A stretch of DNA of 64,000 nt, from positions 140,928 to 204,927 of the forward strand of contig JALHQH010000019.1 of the NCBI GenBank assembly GCA_022842065.1, in the 5' to 3' direction. This document shows positions 25,195 through 35,100 of this stretch, piece by piece (the first letter of the stretch is position 1; each line of letters starts with the position of its first letter). The position numbers and the translations under genes were made by a program. Under the pieces are notes generated by a model that ran no database searches, had not been told where the DNA came from, and saw nothing but the letters and a program-made list of their open reading frames with translations. The stretch is from Caldilineaceae bacterium (GTDB taxonomy: Bacteria; Chloroflexota; Anaerolineae; Caldilineales; Caldilineaceae).

Positions 25195-26388
25195 ATGACA
25201 AATCTAAGCACTGGTCCAAGCACCCCCCCAGCCGAGCATGATCCGATTCTGATCAAGGGCAGTTGGGAATCGCTGCTCGCCGAGGCGCAGGAGATGGCCT
25301 CTACCCAAAACGACGAAGCCATTCCACGCTTTGAAAAGATCGTGGGGCGGCTGAGTAAGATGTCCAAAGCACAACGCATGGCCAGCGGCGAACGGCTGCA
25401 ACAAGTCTTGATCGTGGGGGCGATTAGCTTTCAAGCCTATCTTACCCTGCGCAGTCGCTATGATGAAGCACTAACGGTCCTGCACACGTTGGCCGCGGTG
25501 GGCAGCGCTGAAGATCAGGCTTATGCCCAATTTCAGACGGGGCTGGTGCTCTTCATCGCCGAGCGGGATGAGGACGCCTTTGCCCTGCTCCAGCAACAGG
25601 CCAACGCACCAGACGCCGATATTTCCGACTGGGGCCATCTGGTCATCAATTACTTGCGCCGTGAGCGGATTGCTGAGGCCAAGCAGGCGGTCAAAACGGC
25701 GATTGCGTGGATTGACAGTCGCTATGCGAATGGCATAATTAACGACGAAGAGATGCCCCAGTTGCGCGGCTACATTGCTTCCCTACGCGCTGAGATCTCC
25801 GTCAAAAAGGGTGACTGGAGCACCGCCACTGCGCACTATGATGCCGCCATTGAAGCCGATCCCCTCTATAAAGAAAATGTGCACATCTTCTACACCAGCC
25901 TGATGTTGGCCGGCCAACCAGCAGTCGCGCTGCCCTATATTAAGCGCGATCAGCACCACCCGATTCGCAGCAACTTCTGGCAAGGGGTGGCGCACTTCCG
26001 TCTGCAAGAGCAGGAAAAGGCCGCCGCCTTTTGGGAACAGGTGCTTACCGTCGATCTGGAGCAGAGCGAAGAGGAAAGCTTTAGTGAGTATGTGCTCACG
26101 CATTACTATCTGGGCGATGAAGAGCGGATTGGGCTGGGCAACGTCTTGCGCGTCTTACAAGAAAATCGGCGGCACGAGTGGCAGGTCCTCTTCCTGGCCG
26201 CGCTCGGCTGGGCGATTCAGGGCAAACTGGACAATGCCGAAGCCGATCTCCAATTTGCAGTCAACCAGCGCAAAACTAGCGCCGCCGGGCTTAAGCTACC
26301 GTACCAAGTCTGGACCTATCTGCGCGATCTATTAGATGAGACGGCACAGGCCCGGTTTATCAAGTATTTTGACATGCGTTGGCCGTAG
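25195..26388 (+). CDS. TPR-repeat protein of unknown function
   Basis: A soluble protein of 397 residues without signal peptide or membrane segment. The sequence is helical with degenerate TPR pairs, for example RYDEALTVLHTLAAVG around residue 90, RIAEAKQAVKTAIAWI around 160, and DWSTATAHYDAAIEADPLY around 210. These suggest a protein-interaction scaffold. No enzymatic motif was found. The stop codon TAG is the first three bases of a MITE-like element (26386), so the C-terminus may have been set by that insertion. The upstream gap holds two long palindromes and only a weak ribosome site. Confidence 0.7.
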   Translation: MTNLSTGPSTPPAEHDPILIKGSWESLLAEAQEMASTQNDEAIPRFEKIVGRLSKMSKAQRMASGERLQQVLIVGAISFQAYLTLRSRYDEALTVLHTLAAVGSAEDQAYAQFQTGLVLFIAERDEDAFALLQQQANAPDADISDWGHLVINYLRRERIAEAKQAVKTAIAWIDSRYANGIINDEEMPQLRGYIASLRAEISVKKGDWSTATAHYDAAIEADPLYKENVHIFYTSLMLAGQPAVALPYIKRDQHHPIRSNFWQGVAHFRLQEQEKAAAFWEQVLTVDLEQSEEESFSEYVLTHYYLGDEERIGLGNVLRVLQENRRHEWQVLFLAALGWAIQGKLDNAEADLQFAVNQRKTSAAGLKLPYQVWTYLRDLLDETAQARFIKYFDMRWP

Positions 26389-26509
26389 TACACTGTCAGC
26401 TAAGTTTTGCTCGTTTAGAATCGATCCCAGACCCCAGCCTTAAAAGGCTGGGCTACCTTCTGCCGCCACTCCGTGGCTAAACCATCAAAACTTATTTGAC
26501 AGTGTACTA
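26386..26509. mobile_element. MITE-like element A (TAGTACACTGTCAG family)
   Basis: Terminal repeats 26386-26409 and 26486-26509 match inversely at 22 of 24 positions, starting TAGTACACTGTCAG. The 124-bp element has no reading frame; inside is CCCAGCCTTAAAAGGCTGGG (26433-26452). Its first three bases are the stop codon of the TPR gene. Confidence 0.7.
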
Positions 26510-26678
26510 GTGTTTTGTGAAACAAATTATGATAGATAAATTCTACCCCCTCCCGACCTCCCCCAGCCTGGGGGCGGAGCCGTGACCTCACCGGCGAGGT
26601 GACGGTTCCCTCCCCAAGCTGGGGAGGGTTAGGGAGGGGTTTGATTCCTATCAAGACTTATTTCACAAAACACTAGTA
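26505..26678. mobile_element. MITE-like element B (TAGTGTTTTGTG family)
   Basis: Terminal repeats of 31 bp (26505-26535 and 26648-26678) match inversely at 27 positions, starting TACTAGTGTTTTGTGAAA. The interior is a C/G-rich palindromic block of the CCCCTCC...GGAGGGG kind. It is inserted between elements A and C with a shared CTAG at both edges. Related to the element at 6980-7110. Confidence 0.7.
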
Positions 26679-26775
26679 CACTGTCAGCTAAATTCTGCTA
26701 GATTAGGTTGCTCAGAGGGGATTTGGCAATCCCCTCTGAGCAATAAATCATCAAAACTTCGCCAACAGCCGAAGC
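26674..26775. mobile_element. MITE-like element C, second copy of family A, decayed right end
   Basis: The left end TAGTACACTGTCAGCTAA is identical to that of element A. The right side keeps only ATCAAAACTT before diverging. The interior holds a perfect 16-bp stem (26708-26723 with 26728-26743). Confidence 0.55.
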
Positions 26776-26808
26776 GTAACGATCCACAAAGAAACACGAA
26801 GAGTCGCT

Positions 26809-27573
26809 ATGTACACAAGTGATGAACTGATTCCCTTTGCCAAAACCCTCGCCGACGCCAGTGCAGCGATGATTCGCCAATATTTTCGCACTGACTATAT
26901 CGTTGAAAATAAGGCCGATGATTCCCCAGTGACGATTGCCGACCGCAAGGCCGAAGAGATCATGCGGGAGCTGATTGCCAAGCGTTTTCCCGACCACGGC
27001 ATTCTGGGCGAAGAACAGGGCCACCACCAACCCGATGCGGAATACCAGTGGGTGCTCGACCCGATCGATGGCACTAAAGCCTTTGTCAGTCACAGCTATC
27101 TCTTTGGCACATTGATTGCTTTGCTCAAAGCGGGCCGGCCCATCCTTGGTGTGATCAACCACCCGCTGCTCAATGATTTTCTGGTCGGCATGAATGGTCA
27201 AAGCTGGCTAAATGGTCGCCGTGTCCATGTCCGCCCCTGCCGGCGCGTAGAGGATGCGATTCTTCTCAGCAGCACGACGGCGATGGTCCATACCTATCAA
27301 AATGGCCCAGCCTTTACCGCCCTCGCCCAACGCGTGCAGCGCCACAACACCTGGGGCGATTGTCACGGCTACTACGTCGTCGCAGTCGGTGGCGCCGACA
27401 TCATGGCCGACCCGATCATGAACCCCTGGGATCTAATGGCCCTCATCCCGATTATCGAGGGGGCCGGCGGCGTGATCACCGACTGGCAGGGCAACGACGC
27501 CGTCCGCGGCGAAAGCATCATTGCCACCGCCGGCACGATCCACGAGGAAGTGATCCGGCTGCTCAATCCGTGA
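26809..27573 (+). CDS. hisN: Inositol-monophosphatase-family phosphatase, HisN-like histidinol-phosphatase
   Basis: A Mg2+-dependent phosphatase of 254 residues. Metal-site motifs are EEQG (residues 66-69) and DPIDGTKAFVSH near residue 84, plus NPWDLMALIPIIEGAGG near 205. The segment TWGDCHGYYVVAVGGAD closely resembles the HisN histidinol-phosphatases of the IMPase family, so the role in histidine synthesis is favoured over inositol or 3'-phosphoadenosine phosphate. No other his gene is nearby. The gene starts just after the MITE cluster and ends 10 bp before an octamer array. Confidence 0.8.
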   Translation: MYTSDELIPFAKTLADASAAMIRQYFRTDYIVENKADDSPVTIADRKAEEIMRELIAKRFPDHGILGEEQGHHQPDAEYQWVLDPIDGTKAFVSHSYLFGTLIALLKAGRPILGVINHPLLNDFLVGMNGQSWLNGRRVHVRPCRRVEDAILLSSTTAMVHTYQNGPAFTALAQRVQRHNTWGDCHGYYVVAVGGADIMADPIMNPWDLMALIPIIEGAGGVITDWQGNDAVRGESIIATAGTIHEEVIRLLNP

Positions 27574-27582
27574 GGGGTGGGG

Positions 27583-27726
27583 TAGTAGATTAGTAGATTA
27601 GTAGATTAGTAAATCGGTAAATCAGTAGATCGGTTCGTATCTACCGATTTACCGATTTACTGATTTACTGATTTACTGATTTACCGATTTACCGATTTAC
27701 CAGTATACCGATCTACCAATCTCCCC
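27583..27726. repeat. Opposed octamer arrays forming a long imperfect hairpin
   Basis: Eighteen consecutive 8-bp units. The first six follow TAGTAGAT/CGGTAAAT and the next eleven follow ATTTACCG/ATTTACTG, the reverse complement. The turn is at CGGTTCGT (27631-27638). The array fills the gap between hisN and the PKS cluster. Confidence 0.8.
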
Positions 27727-27847
27727 CCAATTTGGACGATAAGCTATATAACTTTTCTAGAAAAGCTGCCATAATCAGACATCGCTGCGGCTTGGCCGCT
27801 GATCAGCATCGATCAGCGGCCAAAAGTTCATTGCAAGGAAGCTGCCA

Positions 27848-28765
27848 ATGTCTGATTATTCATTCTCTGCTGTTAGCCCGGCACAATCCCCGTGGGCGCT
27901 TGCCCGTACCCTCATTATTCATCTGCGTCTTCACTTTCAACTCTTACTCGCACCGATCTTTGTTTGGGCCTTTCTGCTGGCAGGAGGTCGCCTGGATCTC
28001 CGCTTCTGGATCGCCTTTGTGGCCTTTCATCTCTGCCTCTATGGGGGCACCACGGCCTTTAATAGCTATTATGATCGCGATGAGGGACCGGTCGGCGGGC
28101 TGGAAAAACCACCGCCCGTACACGCGGCGCTTTTGCCCTTCTCCCTGCTGTTACAGGGGGTGGGCGCGCTGCTGGCCATCTTTGTCAATCTGCCCTTTCT
28201 CCTCATCTATCTTACCATCTTTGCCATGGGCGCGGCCTACTCCCATCCGGCCTTGCGCTGGAAGGCACGACCGCTAGGCGGGCTGCTCACTGTGGCGATT
28301 GGTCAGGGTCTCCTCGCTGGGCTGGGCGGTTGGGTCAGTGTCGCGGCCACGCCCACCCTGCCCACACTGCTAGGTTGGCTGGGGATTAGCGCAGCAGCGC
28401 TGATCACCACTGGTTTCTACCCGATTACACAGATCTATCAGATCGAGGAAGATCTGGCGCGCGGCGATCTGACCTTCGCGGCCTGGCGTGGACCACAGGG
28501 GGCCTTTACCTTTGCAATTGTGACATTGGCGGGTGCCGCGCTCCTGCTGATCTGGGTAATGGGACAAGCGCTTGGCCTCTGGCAAGCAGTGATCGTTGCC
28601 GGCTGCTATCTGGGGTTGCTAAGTGCAATCATCTGGTGGGCGCGCCACTTTGAGCCAACCCAAGTCATCGGTAACTTCCGCCGCGTCATGCGCATCTACA
28701 CAATGACTTGCGGTGGCTTTTTGGCATTTCTCGCCCTGCACCTGCTCTGGTTCAGCGTGCGCTAG
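27848..28765 (+). CDS. UbiA-family membrane prenyltransferase
   Basis: A polytopic membrane protein of 305 residues with about eight or nine hydrophobic segments. The first aspartate-rich motif is FNSYYDRDEG (residues 71-80), the diphosphate-Mg2+ site of UbiA enzymes. The second, usually DxxxD, is replaced by YSHPALRWKARP, an arrangement seen in atypical UbiA members. UbiA enzymes attach isoprenoid chains to aromatic or quinone precursors. The gene begins a four-gene set with a type III polyketide synthase, a flavoprotein and a methyltransferase, so the acceptor may be a resorcinol or pyrone made by the next enzyme (inference). The ATG follows AAGGAAG. Confidence 0.85.
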   Translation: MSDYSFSAVSPAQSPWALARTLIIHLRLHFQLLLAPIFVWAFLLAGGRLDLRFWIAFVAFHLCLYGGTTAFNSYYDRDEGPVGGLEKPPPVHAALLPFSLLLQGVGALLAIFVNLPFLLIYLTIFAMGAAYSHPALRWKARPLGGLLTVAIGQGLLAGLGGWVSVAATPTLPTLLGWLGISAAALITTGFYPITQIYQIEEDLARGDLTFAAWRGPQGAFTFAIVTLAGAALLLIWVMGQALGLWQAVIVAGCYLGLLSAIIWWARHFEPTQVIGNFRRVMRIYTMTCGGFLAFLALHLLWFSVR

Positions 28766-28792
28766 CAGCAGTAGAAAAGGGGTATCAACATC

Positions 28793-29986
28793 ATGAATCT
28801 TCGACCACAACCCGCGATTCTGGCCTTAGGCACCGCCGTCCCACGCTATCAATTGCAACAGCGCGAATTGGCGCAGTGGATGGCCGCCGGTTTTCCGGAT
28901 CAGCCAGGGCTGGCCCGTATGATCCGCGCAGTCCATATGCAATCCGGCATTGAAACACGCTACAGTTGTCTGCCCGATTATGGCGATCCAGAGAGCCCTT
29001 CGCACTTTACGCTGGGCGGTACACTGGCCGATAGCGCCACCACAGGGCAGCGCATGGCGATCTATGAACGCGAAGCAACGCCATTGGCAATGGCCGCCGC
29101 GCAGCGCGCCATTGCCGAACTGGCCGCCCGGCGCGGCTGCACCGTCGCACACCTACACAGCCAGATTACCCATGTGATTGCCGTCAGTTGTACCGGTTTT
29201 TTTGCCCCAGGCTTGGACTTTGCCCTGACCAAAGGTCTGGGCTTGAACCCAACCGTGGATCGCCGACTGATTGGCTTTATGGGCTGTGCCGCAGCCTTTA
29301 ATGGGTTACGCAGTGCCCAACAGGCCGTGTTGAGCACTGCGGACGCATTGGCCCTGGTGGTTTCCGTCGAGCTGTCATCGCTACACACCTACCCTATGCA
29401 AAGCCGTGATGGCATTGTCGCCGCCTCGCTCTTTGCGGATGGAGCAGGGGCGGCCCTGGTTGGCAACCCCACCGCCGCGGATAATAATTACTTTCTGCTG
29501 GAGCAATTTCACACCTGCATCAAGCCGGAGACAGAAGGGGAAATGGCCTGGCAGATTGGCGATCATGGCTTTGTGTTACGCCTTTCGGCCCAAGTTCCCG
29601 CCCATCTGGCTGAAGTCGCGCCCGCGGCGTTGGGTGCGCTCTATGGGGAGGCACGACCAGATTTTTGGGCGATTCATCCCGGTGGGCGGGCGATTGTCGA
29701 GCGGCTGGGCGAGATCTTTGCCTTGACAGCCGACCAGCTTGCCGCGACCCAGCAGGTATTGCGTGACTATGGCAACATGTCATCAGCCACGATCCTCTTC
29801 GTGCTGCACAAGTTACAGGGCACGTTGCAGCACGAGTGGCGAACGCAACAGGGACACCAAGGGGTGGCGATGGCCTTTGGACCAGGGTTGGTGATCGAGA
29901 TGGCACGCCTGCGCTTTGTTGGCACGCCGCAACGGCAGCACACAAACGGGGTACAAGCACATGCGGACACGCTGATCGCCACATGA
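28793..29986 (+). CDS. Type III polyketide synthase (chalcone/stilbene synthase family)
   Basis: A thiolase-fold homodimeric synthase of 397 residues that condenses malonyl-CoA onto an acyl starter. The catalytic triad is complete: Cys133 in VSCTGFFAPG, His295 in WAIHPGG, and Asn328 in YGNMSS. The GFFAPG stretch after the cysteine is typical of bacterial type III enzymes of the alkylresorcinol/alkylpyrone group. It starts 27 bp after the UbiA gene and is followed by a flavoprotein and a methyltransferase. That order recalls the Streptomyces srsABC phenolic-lipid operon, with a prenyltransferase added. The product is not predictable from sequence. Confidence 0.92.
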   Translation: MNLRPQPAILALGTAVPRYQLQQRELAQWMAAGFPDQPGLARMIRAVHMQSGIETRYSCLPDYGDPESPSHFTLGGTLADSATTGQRMAIYEREATPLAMAAAQRAIAELAARRGCTVAHLHSQITHVIAVSCTGFFAPGLDFALTKGLGLNPTVDRRLIGFMGCAAAFNGLRSAQQAVLSTADALALVVSVELSSLHTYPMQSRDGIVAASLFADGAGAALVGNPTAADNNYFLLEQFHTCIKPETEGEMAWQIGDHGFVLRLSAQVPAHLAEVAPAALGALYGEARPDFWAIHPGGRAIVERLGEIFALTADQLAATQQVLRDYGNMSSATILFVLHKLQGTLQHEWRTQQGHQGVAMAFGPGLVIEMARLRFVGTPQRQHTNGVQAHADTLIAT

Positions 29987-30013
29987 ACAGGGCAATATGG
30001 ATAAGGCAAGCTG

Positions 30014-31207
30014 ATGAGCACACCGATTAACCAGGAACAGGCTAAACAAGAATATGACGTGGCAATTGTGGGGGCCGGCATTGGGGGCAGTACGCTGGCC
30101 GCGGCCTTGGCCCAACAGGGTTGGCGCGTCATCCTGCTGGAACGCGATCAATTTCCACGCCATAAAGTCTGTGGCGAATTTCTGTCACCCGAATCTCAAA
30201 CAAGCCTGGCCGCGCTGGGGCTAGCGGATGCCTTACAAGCCCACCAACCGGTGCCACTATACTGCGCGACCATCACCAGTGTCACGGGCCATCAGCTTGA
30301 CCTGCCCCTGCCGGGTGCGGCATGGGGGTTGAGTCGTTTCGCCCTGGATGCAACCCTAGCCGCCCAAGCGGTGAAATATGGCGCGGAGCTGTACACTGGC
30401 GTAACCGTAAATGGCTATGCAGTGACGGCACAGGGCTATCAGATCGAATGTCGGCAAGGGCAAACACAAGTGGCGGTGCGGGCGCGGAGCGTCATTATGG
30501 CCTGTGGCCGCCATAGCACCCAGGGCTTACCGCCATATCCGGCACAGCAGACGCGCGGGCAATTGCGCAGGCGCCAGGGGGTGGGGGTCAAAGCCCATTA
30601 CCAAGGCGTGGCGATGGCTGCGCAAACAGAACTCTACCTCTTCGAGGGGGGCTATGTCGGGATCAATCCGGTCGAGGGGGGGGCGGTGAATGTTTGCGCC
30701 CTGCTCGATTACGCCACCTTTGCCGCCGCCGGGAAAGCCGTGCTGCCGGCGCTGGAGACGATGCGTAGCTGGAATCGTGCGTTTGCCGCACGGCTGGCAG
30801 GCGCAGAACCATTGCCGGCGACGGCCTGTGCGGTTGCCCCGGTTGACACGCTGCGCCGAGCCCAACCCTGGGCCGGCAGCGGTGAGGGGGTGGCCTGTGT
30901 GGGGGATAGCGCCGCAATGATCCCGCCCCTCTGTGGTGACGGCATGGCCATGGCCTTGCGCAGTGCCGAGATCTGTGCCCCGCTGGCCGACGAGTTTTTG
31001 CGCGGTCAGCGCTCGCTGGCGGCGTGGGCAGATGCTTATCGCGTGCAATGGCATCGCGAATTCGACCAGCGGTTACGGCTCGGGAAAAACTTACAACGGG
31101 CCTTAGCTGCCCCCTATCTTGGCACCAGCCTGCTGTGGCTGGGACGCCTGGTGCCACCCGTTGCCGGCTATTTTGTCAACGCCACCCGTGGGGGGAATCG
31201 TTTGTGA
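30014..31207 (+). CDS. FAD-dependent oxidoreductase (geranylgeranyl-reductase / monooxygenase-like)
   Basis: A flavoprotein of 397 residues. It has the Rossmann loop VAIVGAGIGGSTLAAAL (residues 16-32), an ERDQFPRHKVCGEFLSP block like geranylgeranyl reductases and tryptophan halogenases, and the FAD ribityl motif CVGDSAAMIPPLCGDGM near residue 297. In the cluster it could hydroxylate the aromatic ring, as SrsC does, or saturate the isoprenoid chain that UbiA adds; the CGEF motif slightly favours the reductase group. It is 27 bp after the PKS gene, and the methyltransferase follows closely. Cytosolic or peripheral. Confidence 0.85.
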   Translation: MSTPINQEQAKQEYDVAIVGAGIGGSTLAAALAQQGWRVILLERDQFPRHKVCGEFLSPESQTSLAALGLADALQAHQPVPLYCATITSVTGHQLDLPLPGAAWGLSRFALDATLAAQAVKYGAELYTGVTVNGYAVTAQGYQIECRQGQTQVAVRARSVIMACGRHSTQGLPPYPAQQTRGQLRRRQGVGVKAHYQGVAMAAQTELYLFEGGYVGINPVEGGAVNVCALLDYATFAAAGKAVLPALETMRSWNRAFAARLAGAEPLPATACAVAPVDTLRRAQPWAGSGEGVACVGDSAAMIPPLCGDGMAMALRSAEICAPLADEFLRGQRSLAAWADAYRVQWHREFDQRLRLGKNLQRALAAPYLGTSLLWLGRLVPPVAGYFVNATRGGNRL

Positions 31208-31243
31208 CGGCTGACACGCCCAGTGGATACCCACCACTCACTA

Positions 31244-32074
31244 ATGACCACTGACCAGAAAGTAACCACCTTGCGAAGACGCCAACTCATCGAAATTCAT
31301 GAACAACCCTGGTGTCCACTAGCCGTACGCGATGGGGCGACCGATTGTCTACGACTGATCGCCACCGTGGGCCGCCAATACCGCCATGTGCTGCCCAAGT
31401 TGCAGGCGGCGTTGGCGGCAACCGGTGCCACGCGCATCGTTGATCTCTGCGCCGGCAGTGGTGGCCCGTGGCTCACGCTCCATCGGCAATTACAACCGGT
31501 CGCCGGCGCACCCGTTGAAGTGATCTTGACCGATCTCTACCCGCGCCCGCTGGCCCTGCCGCAAGCAGGGCAACAGGGAGAAGCGGCAACGAATAGCAGC
31601 TTACACTATCTCGCGCAGCCGGTCGACGTTACGCAAACCCCGCCCACGTTAGGGGGCTTTCGCACTCTGTTCACCGCTTTTCATCATTTTGCGCCAGCCA
31701 CCGCCCAGGCGATTTTACAAGATGCCGTGGATCAGAGACAAGGCATTGCGATCTTTGAGCAGACCCGGCGCACCCCCTTGGCCCTCCTTTTTATGCTGGT
31801 GCTGGCCCCTCTGGTCCTCTTGATCACCCCGTTGATCCGACCCTGGCACCCGGCCCGCTTTTTTTGGACCTATCTCGTGCCAGCCATCCCCTTGGTGCTG
31901 GCCATTGATGGGATAGTCTCTTGCTTGCGTACCTATACCCCGGACGAAATCCAACGCATGACGACGCAACTCACCGGTGAACCCTATCACTGGGAGATTG
32001 GAACCGCACCGGCCCCACTCTCACCGCTGGGGGTGATCTATGCGATTGGCTATCCTGAACCCTTGCAGAAATAA
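31244..32074 (+). CDS. SAM-dependent methyltransferase, probably tailoring
   Basis: A class I methyltransferase of 276 residues. Motif I is IVDLCAGSGGPW near residue 60, followed by an acidic strand end VILTDLY. The C-terminal third has two hydrophobic stretches (LLFMLVLAPLVLLITPLI and a second near residue 205), so it is probably membrane-associated, fitting a lipophilic substrate. I choose ATG 31244; the in-frame GTG at 31223 is the alternative and neither has a clear ribosome site. Last gene of the PKS cluster, ending at a 29-bp hairpin. Role inferred as O- or C-methylation of the polyketide. Confidence 0.78.
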   Translation: MTTDQKVTTLRRRQLIEIHEQPWCPLAVRDGATDCLRLIATVGRQYRHVLPKLQAALAATGATRIVDLCAGSGGPWLTLHRQLQPVAGAPVEVILTDLYPRPLALPQAGQQGEAATNSSLHYLAQPVDVTQTPPTLGGFRTLFTAFHHFAPATAQAILQDAVDQRQGIAIFEQTRRTPLALLFMLVLAPLVLLITPLIRPWHPARFFWTYLVPAIPLVLAIDGIVSCLRTYTPDEIQRMTTQLTGEPYHWEIGTAPAPLSPLGVIYAIGYPEPLQK

Positions 32075-32091
32075 GGGAATGACAAGCAACC

Positions 32092-32153
32092 TTATTCTGA
32101 TTTAATTTTGCCACTGGATTTGACAATCCAGTGGCAAAATTAAATCAGAATAA
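32092..32153. terminator. 29-bp perfect hairpin between the PKS cluster and the histidine kinase
   Basis: Arms 32092-32120 and 32125-32153 are exact reverse complements with a TGAC loop. It lies between convergent genes 17 bp and 11 bp away, so it probably terminates both. Confidence 0.7.
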
Positions 32154-32164
32154 AAGCTAGGATG

Positions 32165-35100
32165 TCATCGGTGCGGCACTCCTGAGATCTCAGCGGGACG
32201 AGCTTGTTGATCAAGAATGGTACGCACCGTGCTGGTCAGTGAATAGAGAGTGTAGGGTTTGGGCAGAAAGGTGACATTGGGGCGGCTCACAAATTCATCC
32301 GGCAACTCGGCCACATAGCCGGAAACCAACAAAATTGGGACGGCAGGGCGCAGTTGCATGAAACGCTCGGCCACCTCGGCCCCATTCATGTGGGGCATAA
32401 TCATATCGGTCATCAACAGATCGATCTTATAAGTGGCGTTCTTGGCTAGCTCGAGTGCATCCGGACCAGAACTACATTCCAGCACATGATAGCCCTGGCC
32501 GGAAAGTACTTCCAGGGCGACGGCGCGGACGGCAGCATCATCCTCTACCAGCAGAATCGTTTCGATCCCAGTCATCACCCGTGGGGTAGTCAGCACCACC
32601 GCGACGTCAGGCACCTTCATTGATTGAGGTAACAAGATCTGGAAAGTAGTGCCTTGGCCGACTGTGCTCTGTAACACAATTTGCCCGCCGCACTGCTGGA
32701 TAATACTGTGACAGATCGAGAGGCCCAGCCCCGTACCTTTGCCTGGTGCTTTGGTTGTATAAAAGGGTTCAAAAATCTTCAGTTGTACATCATCTGCAAT
32801 GCCAATCCCAGTGTCACTAATTTCAAGCATGATATAGGGGCCGGGAAGGGTATTAAAGTGCCGACGGCTGGCTTGCCCGTCCAAAAAAATATTCTGCGTG
32901 GTAATCGCCAACGTGCCACCGGTAGGCATGGCGTCGCGCGCATTGACCGCCAGATTGATCAGCAGTTGTTCAAATTGACCGGGATCGATCTCGACCTGGT
33001 TTAGTTCAGGCGCCAGCATCAACAGCAGTTGACTATCTTCGCCGAGTGTGGTGCGTAGGATCGTCTTTAGCCCGAGGATCAAGTCATTGATATTAATGAC
33101 TTTGGTCTGCACCGGCTGTTTCCGCGCAAACAGTAACAGTTGATTGGTTAGACGAGCCCCTTTCTCGGTGGCAGAACGAATATGCGTAAAGGCCTTGCGC
33201 AAACGAGAGGCATTTTCAGGCAGCTGGTTTTCGGCCACACTGGTAAAGCCCTGAATCACGGTGAGCAGATTGTTAAAGTCATGTGCAATACCGCTAGCCA
33301 TTCGCCCCAGGCTCTCCATCTTTTGCGAGGCGTAGAGTTGCTCCTCCAGCCGTTTACGGTCGGTTACATCGCGCACCAACACCACAACCTTGTTATTATC
33401 ACCGGCTGTCACACGTGCCTCAAAGAAGTAGAGTTGCTTGTTGATCGTGGTACGATATTCAAAGCTGGCAATGCGCTGTGTGGCAAAGGCATCTTCAATC
33501 GAAAATAAGAAGAGTTGCGCCAGTTCCGGCGGCACAAGATTATGTACCGATTTACCGACAAAGTGCTTCACATTTAGCGTAGGAATCGGTTGGTGCGCCA
33601 CATGACAATCGAGCACGACGCCAGCACGGCTACCGACAAACATGTAATCGGGAATCGTATTGAGCAGCGTGCGATAACTGGCCTCACGCTCGCGCAGATC
33701 CTCTTCGATCTGTTGACGTGTACACAAATGCCCAAGCAATAACGCATAGAGGGCCAATAGCTCGCCATCATGCTCGGCATAAGGCTTTTGCTGCAATAAA
33801 TTATCGCTAAAGAGATAGCCGATAATTTTTTCACCATTCCACAGGGCGGCGGTCGCCTTCCAGCCAAAGTTTAGCGGTTGGCCATCAAGCGTAGGAATAA
33901 GGATCCCCGTCTGAAATGCATAGCGTTCTTTGCCTTTGAGCGCTTGCGCTAGGGGAAAATCATCTTCCAGACTCATCACACGGCCCCATTCGTTGCGCAG
34001 ATTGCCCTGCTCATCGGTGCCATAGGTGCCACACAACCGATCACTCTCATCATCGGAGAACCACAACCCAAGCCGATCAAAACCAAGTTCGGTGCGGCCC
34101 AGGATGATCGCATTGCGGCAAAGTTCATCTAGTGTGGTACTACGCGTCAACTGGGCCGTCACACTACTCAGGGCCGCCATTTTGCTCAGGAAGACATTGG
34201 CGGCGCGCCGGCGGCGCGCCAAAGTGTTCTCAATCCGCAGGTGGGTACAGAGATGACCCAGCGTCGCAGCGTAGAGGGAGAGCAATTCGCCCTCTTGTTC
34301 GGTATACGGTCGGTGGCGTAGCAGATTATCAGCAAAAAGATAACCCACAATCGATTCGCCATCCCAGAGACCAGTGACGACATGCCACCCTTCGCCAACC
34401 GGCTGGCGATTGACATCGCGAATTTGCGAGCCAAGGAAATAAGCATGGCGTTGATCCGGCTGCTGAATAAAGCGGAGCAGCAGATCATTTTCGACGATAT
34501 TGATATGGTAATTACGCTCATCGCGCAGGTGTCCTTGCTCATCCGTGCCATAAGTGCCACGGATCATGCCCGGCTCGTCGCTGAGCAACCAAAGCCCAAG
34601 ACGCTCAAACCCGAGGTCGCGGATTCCCAAGTCAATCGCATTCCGACACAATTCATCCAAGGTGGCCGACCGCGCTAACACCAAAATGAGGCGATTCATA
34701 CACGCCAACCGTTCGCTAAATTCCAGTTGGACCGAATGGCTGGCCCGCAAGGCATCTTCCACCACTTTGCGTTGGGTAATATCCTCAAAGGTGATGGCAA
34801 GGTAGCCTAGTGGCTGATCCGGCAGTGTCACCAGCCAGCTGCGTAGATGCAACCAGTGGATTTGTCCTTGCCGCCCCAGCAAGCGCACTTCAGTATCCAG
34901 CGACGGTTCGGGTATAACCGCGTTGGCCGCCATGCGCGCCTGATCTTCAGGCGCAAGGCCGTATCGCCAAGTGTGCGGCGCGGTATAGAGTTCCGCCAGC
35001 GTACAGCCACACAGTTGGGCATAACATTGATTGGCATAGAGGATCTGGCCATCAACCGCAGCAGCAATTAAAAAAGCAAAGGGCGCATTTTCGCCGATTG

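Noticed and set aside
27583..27726. CRISPR-like array
   Set aside because: Units are 8 bp, contiguous and invert in the middle; there are no spacers.
30527..31157. Minus-strand frames of 164-175 codons opposite the flavoprotein
   Set aside because: Shadows produced by high-GC codon use; no domain and no start site.
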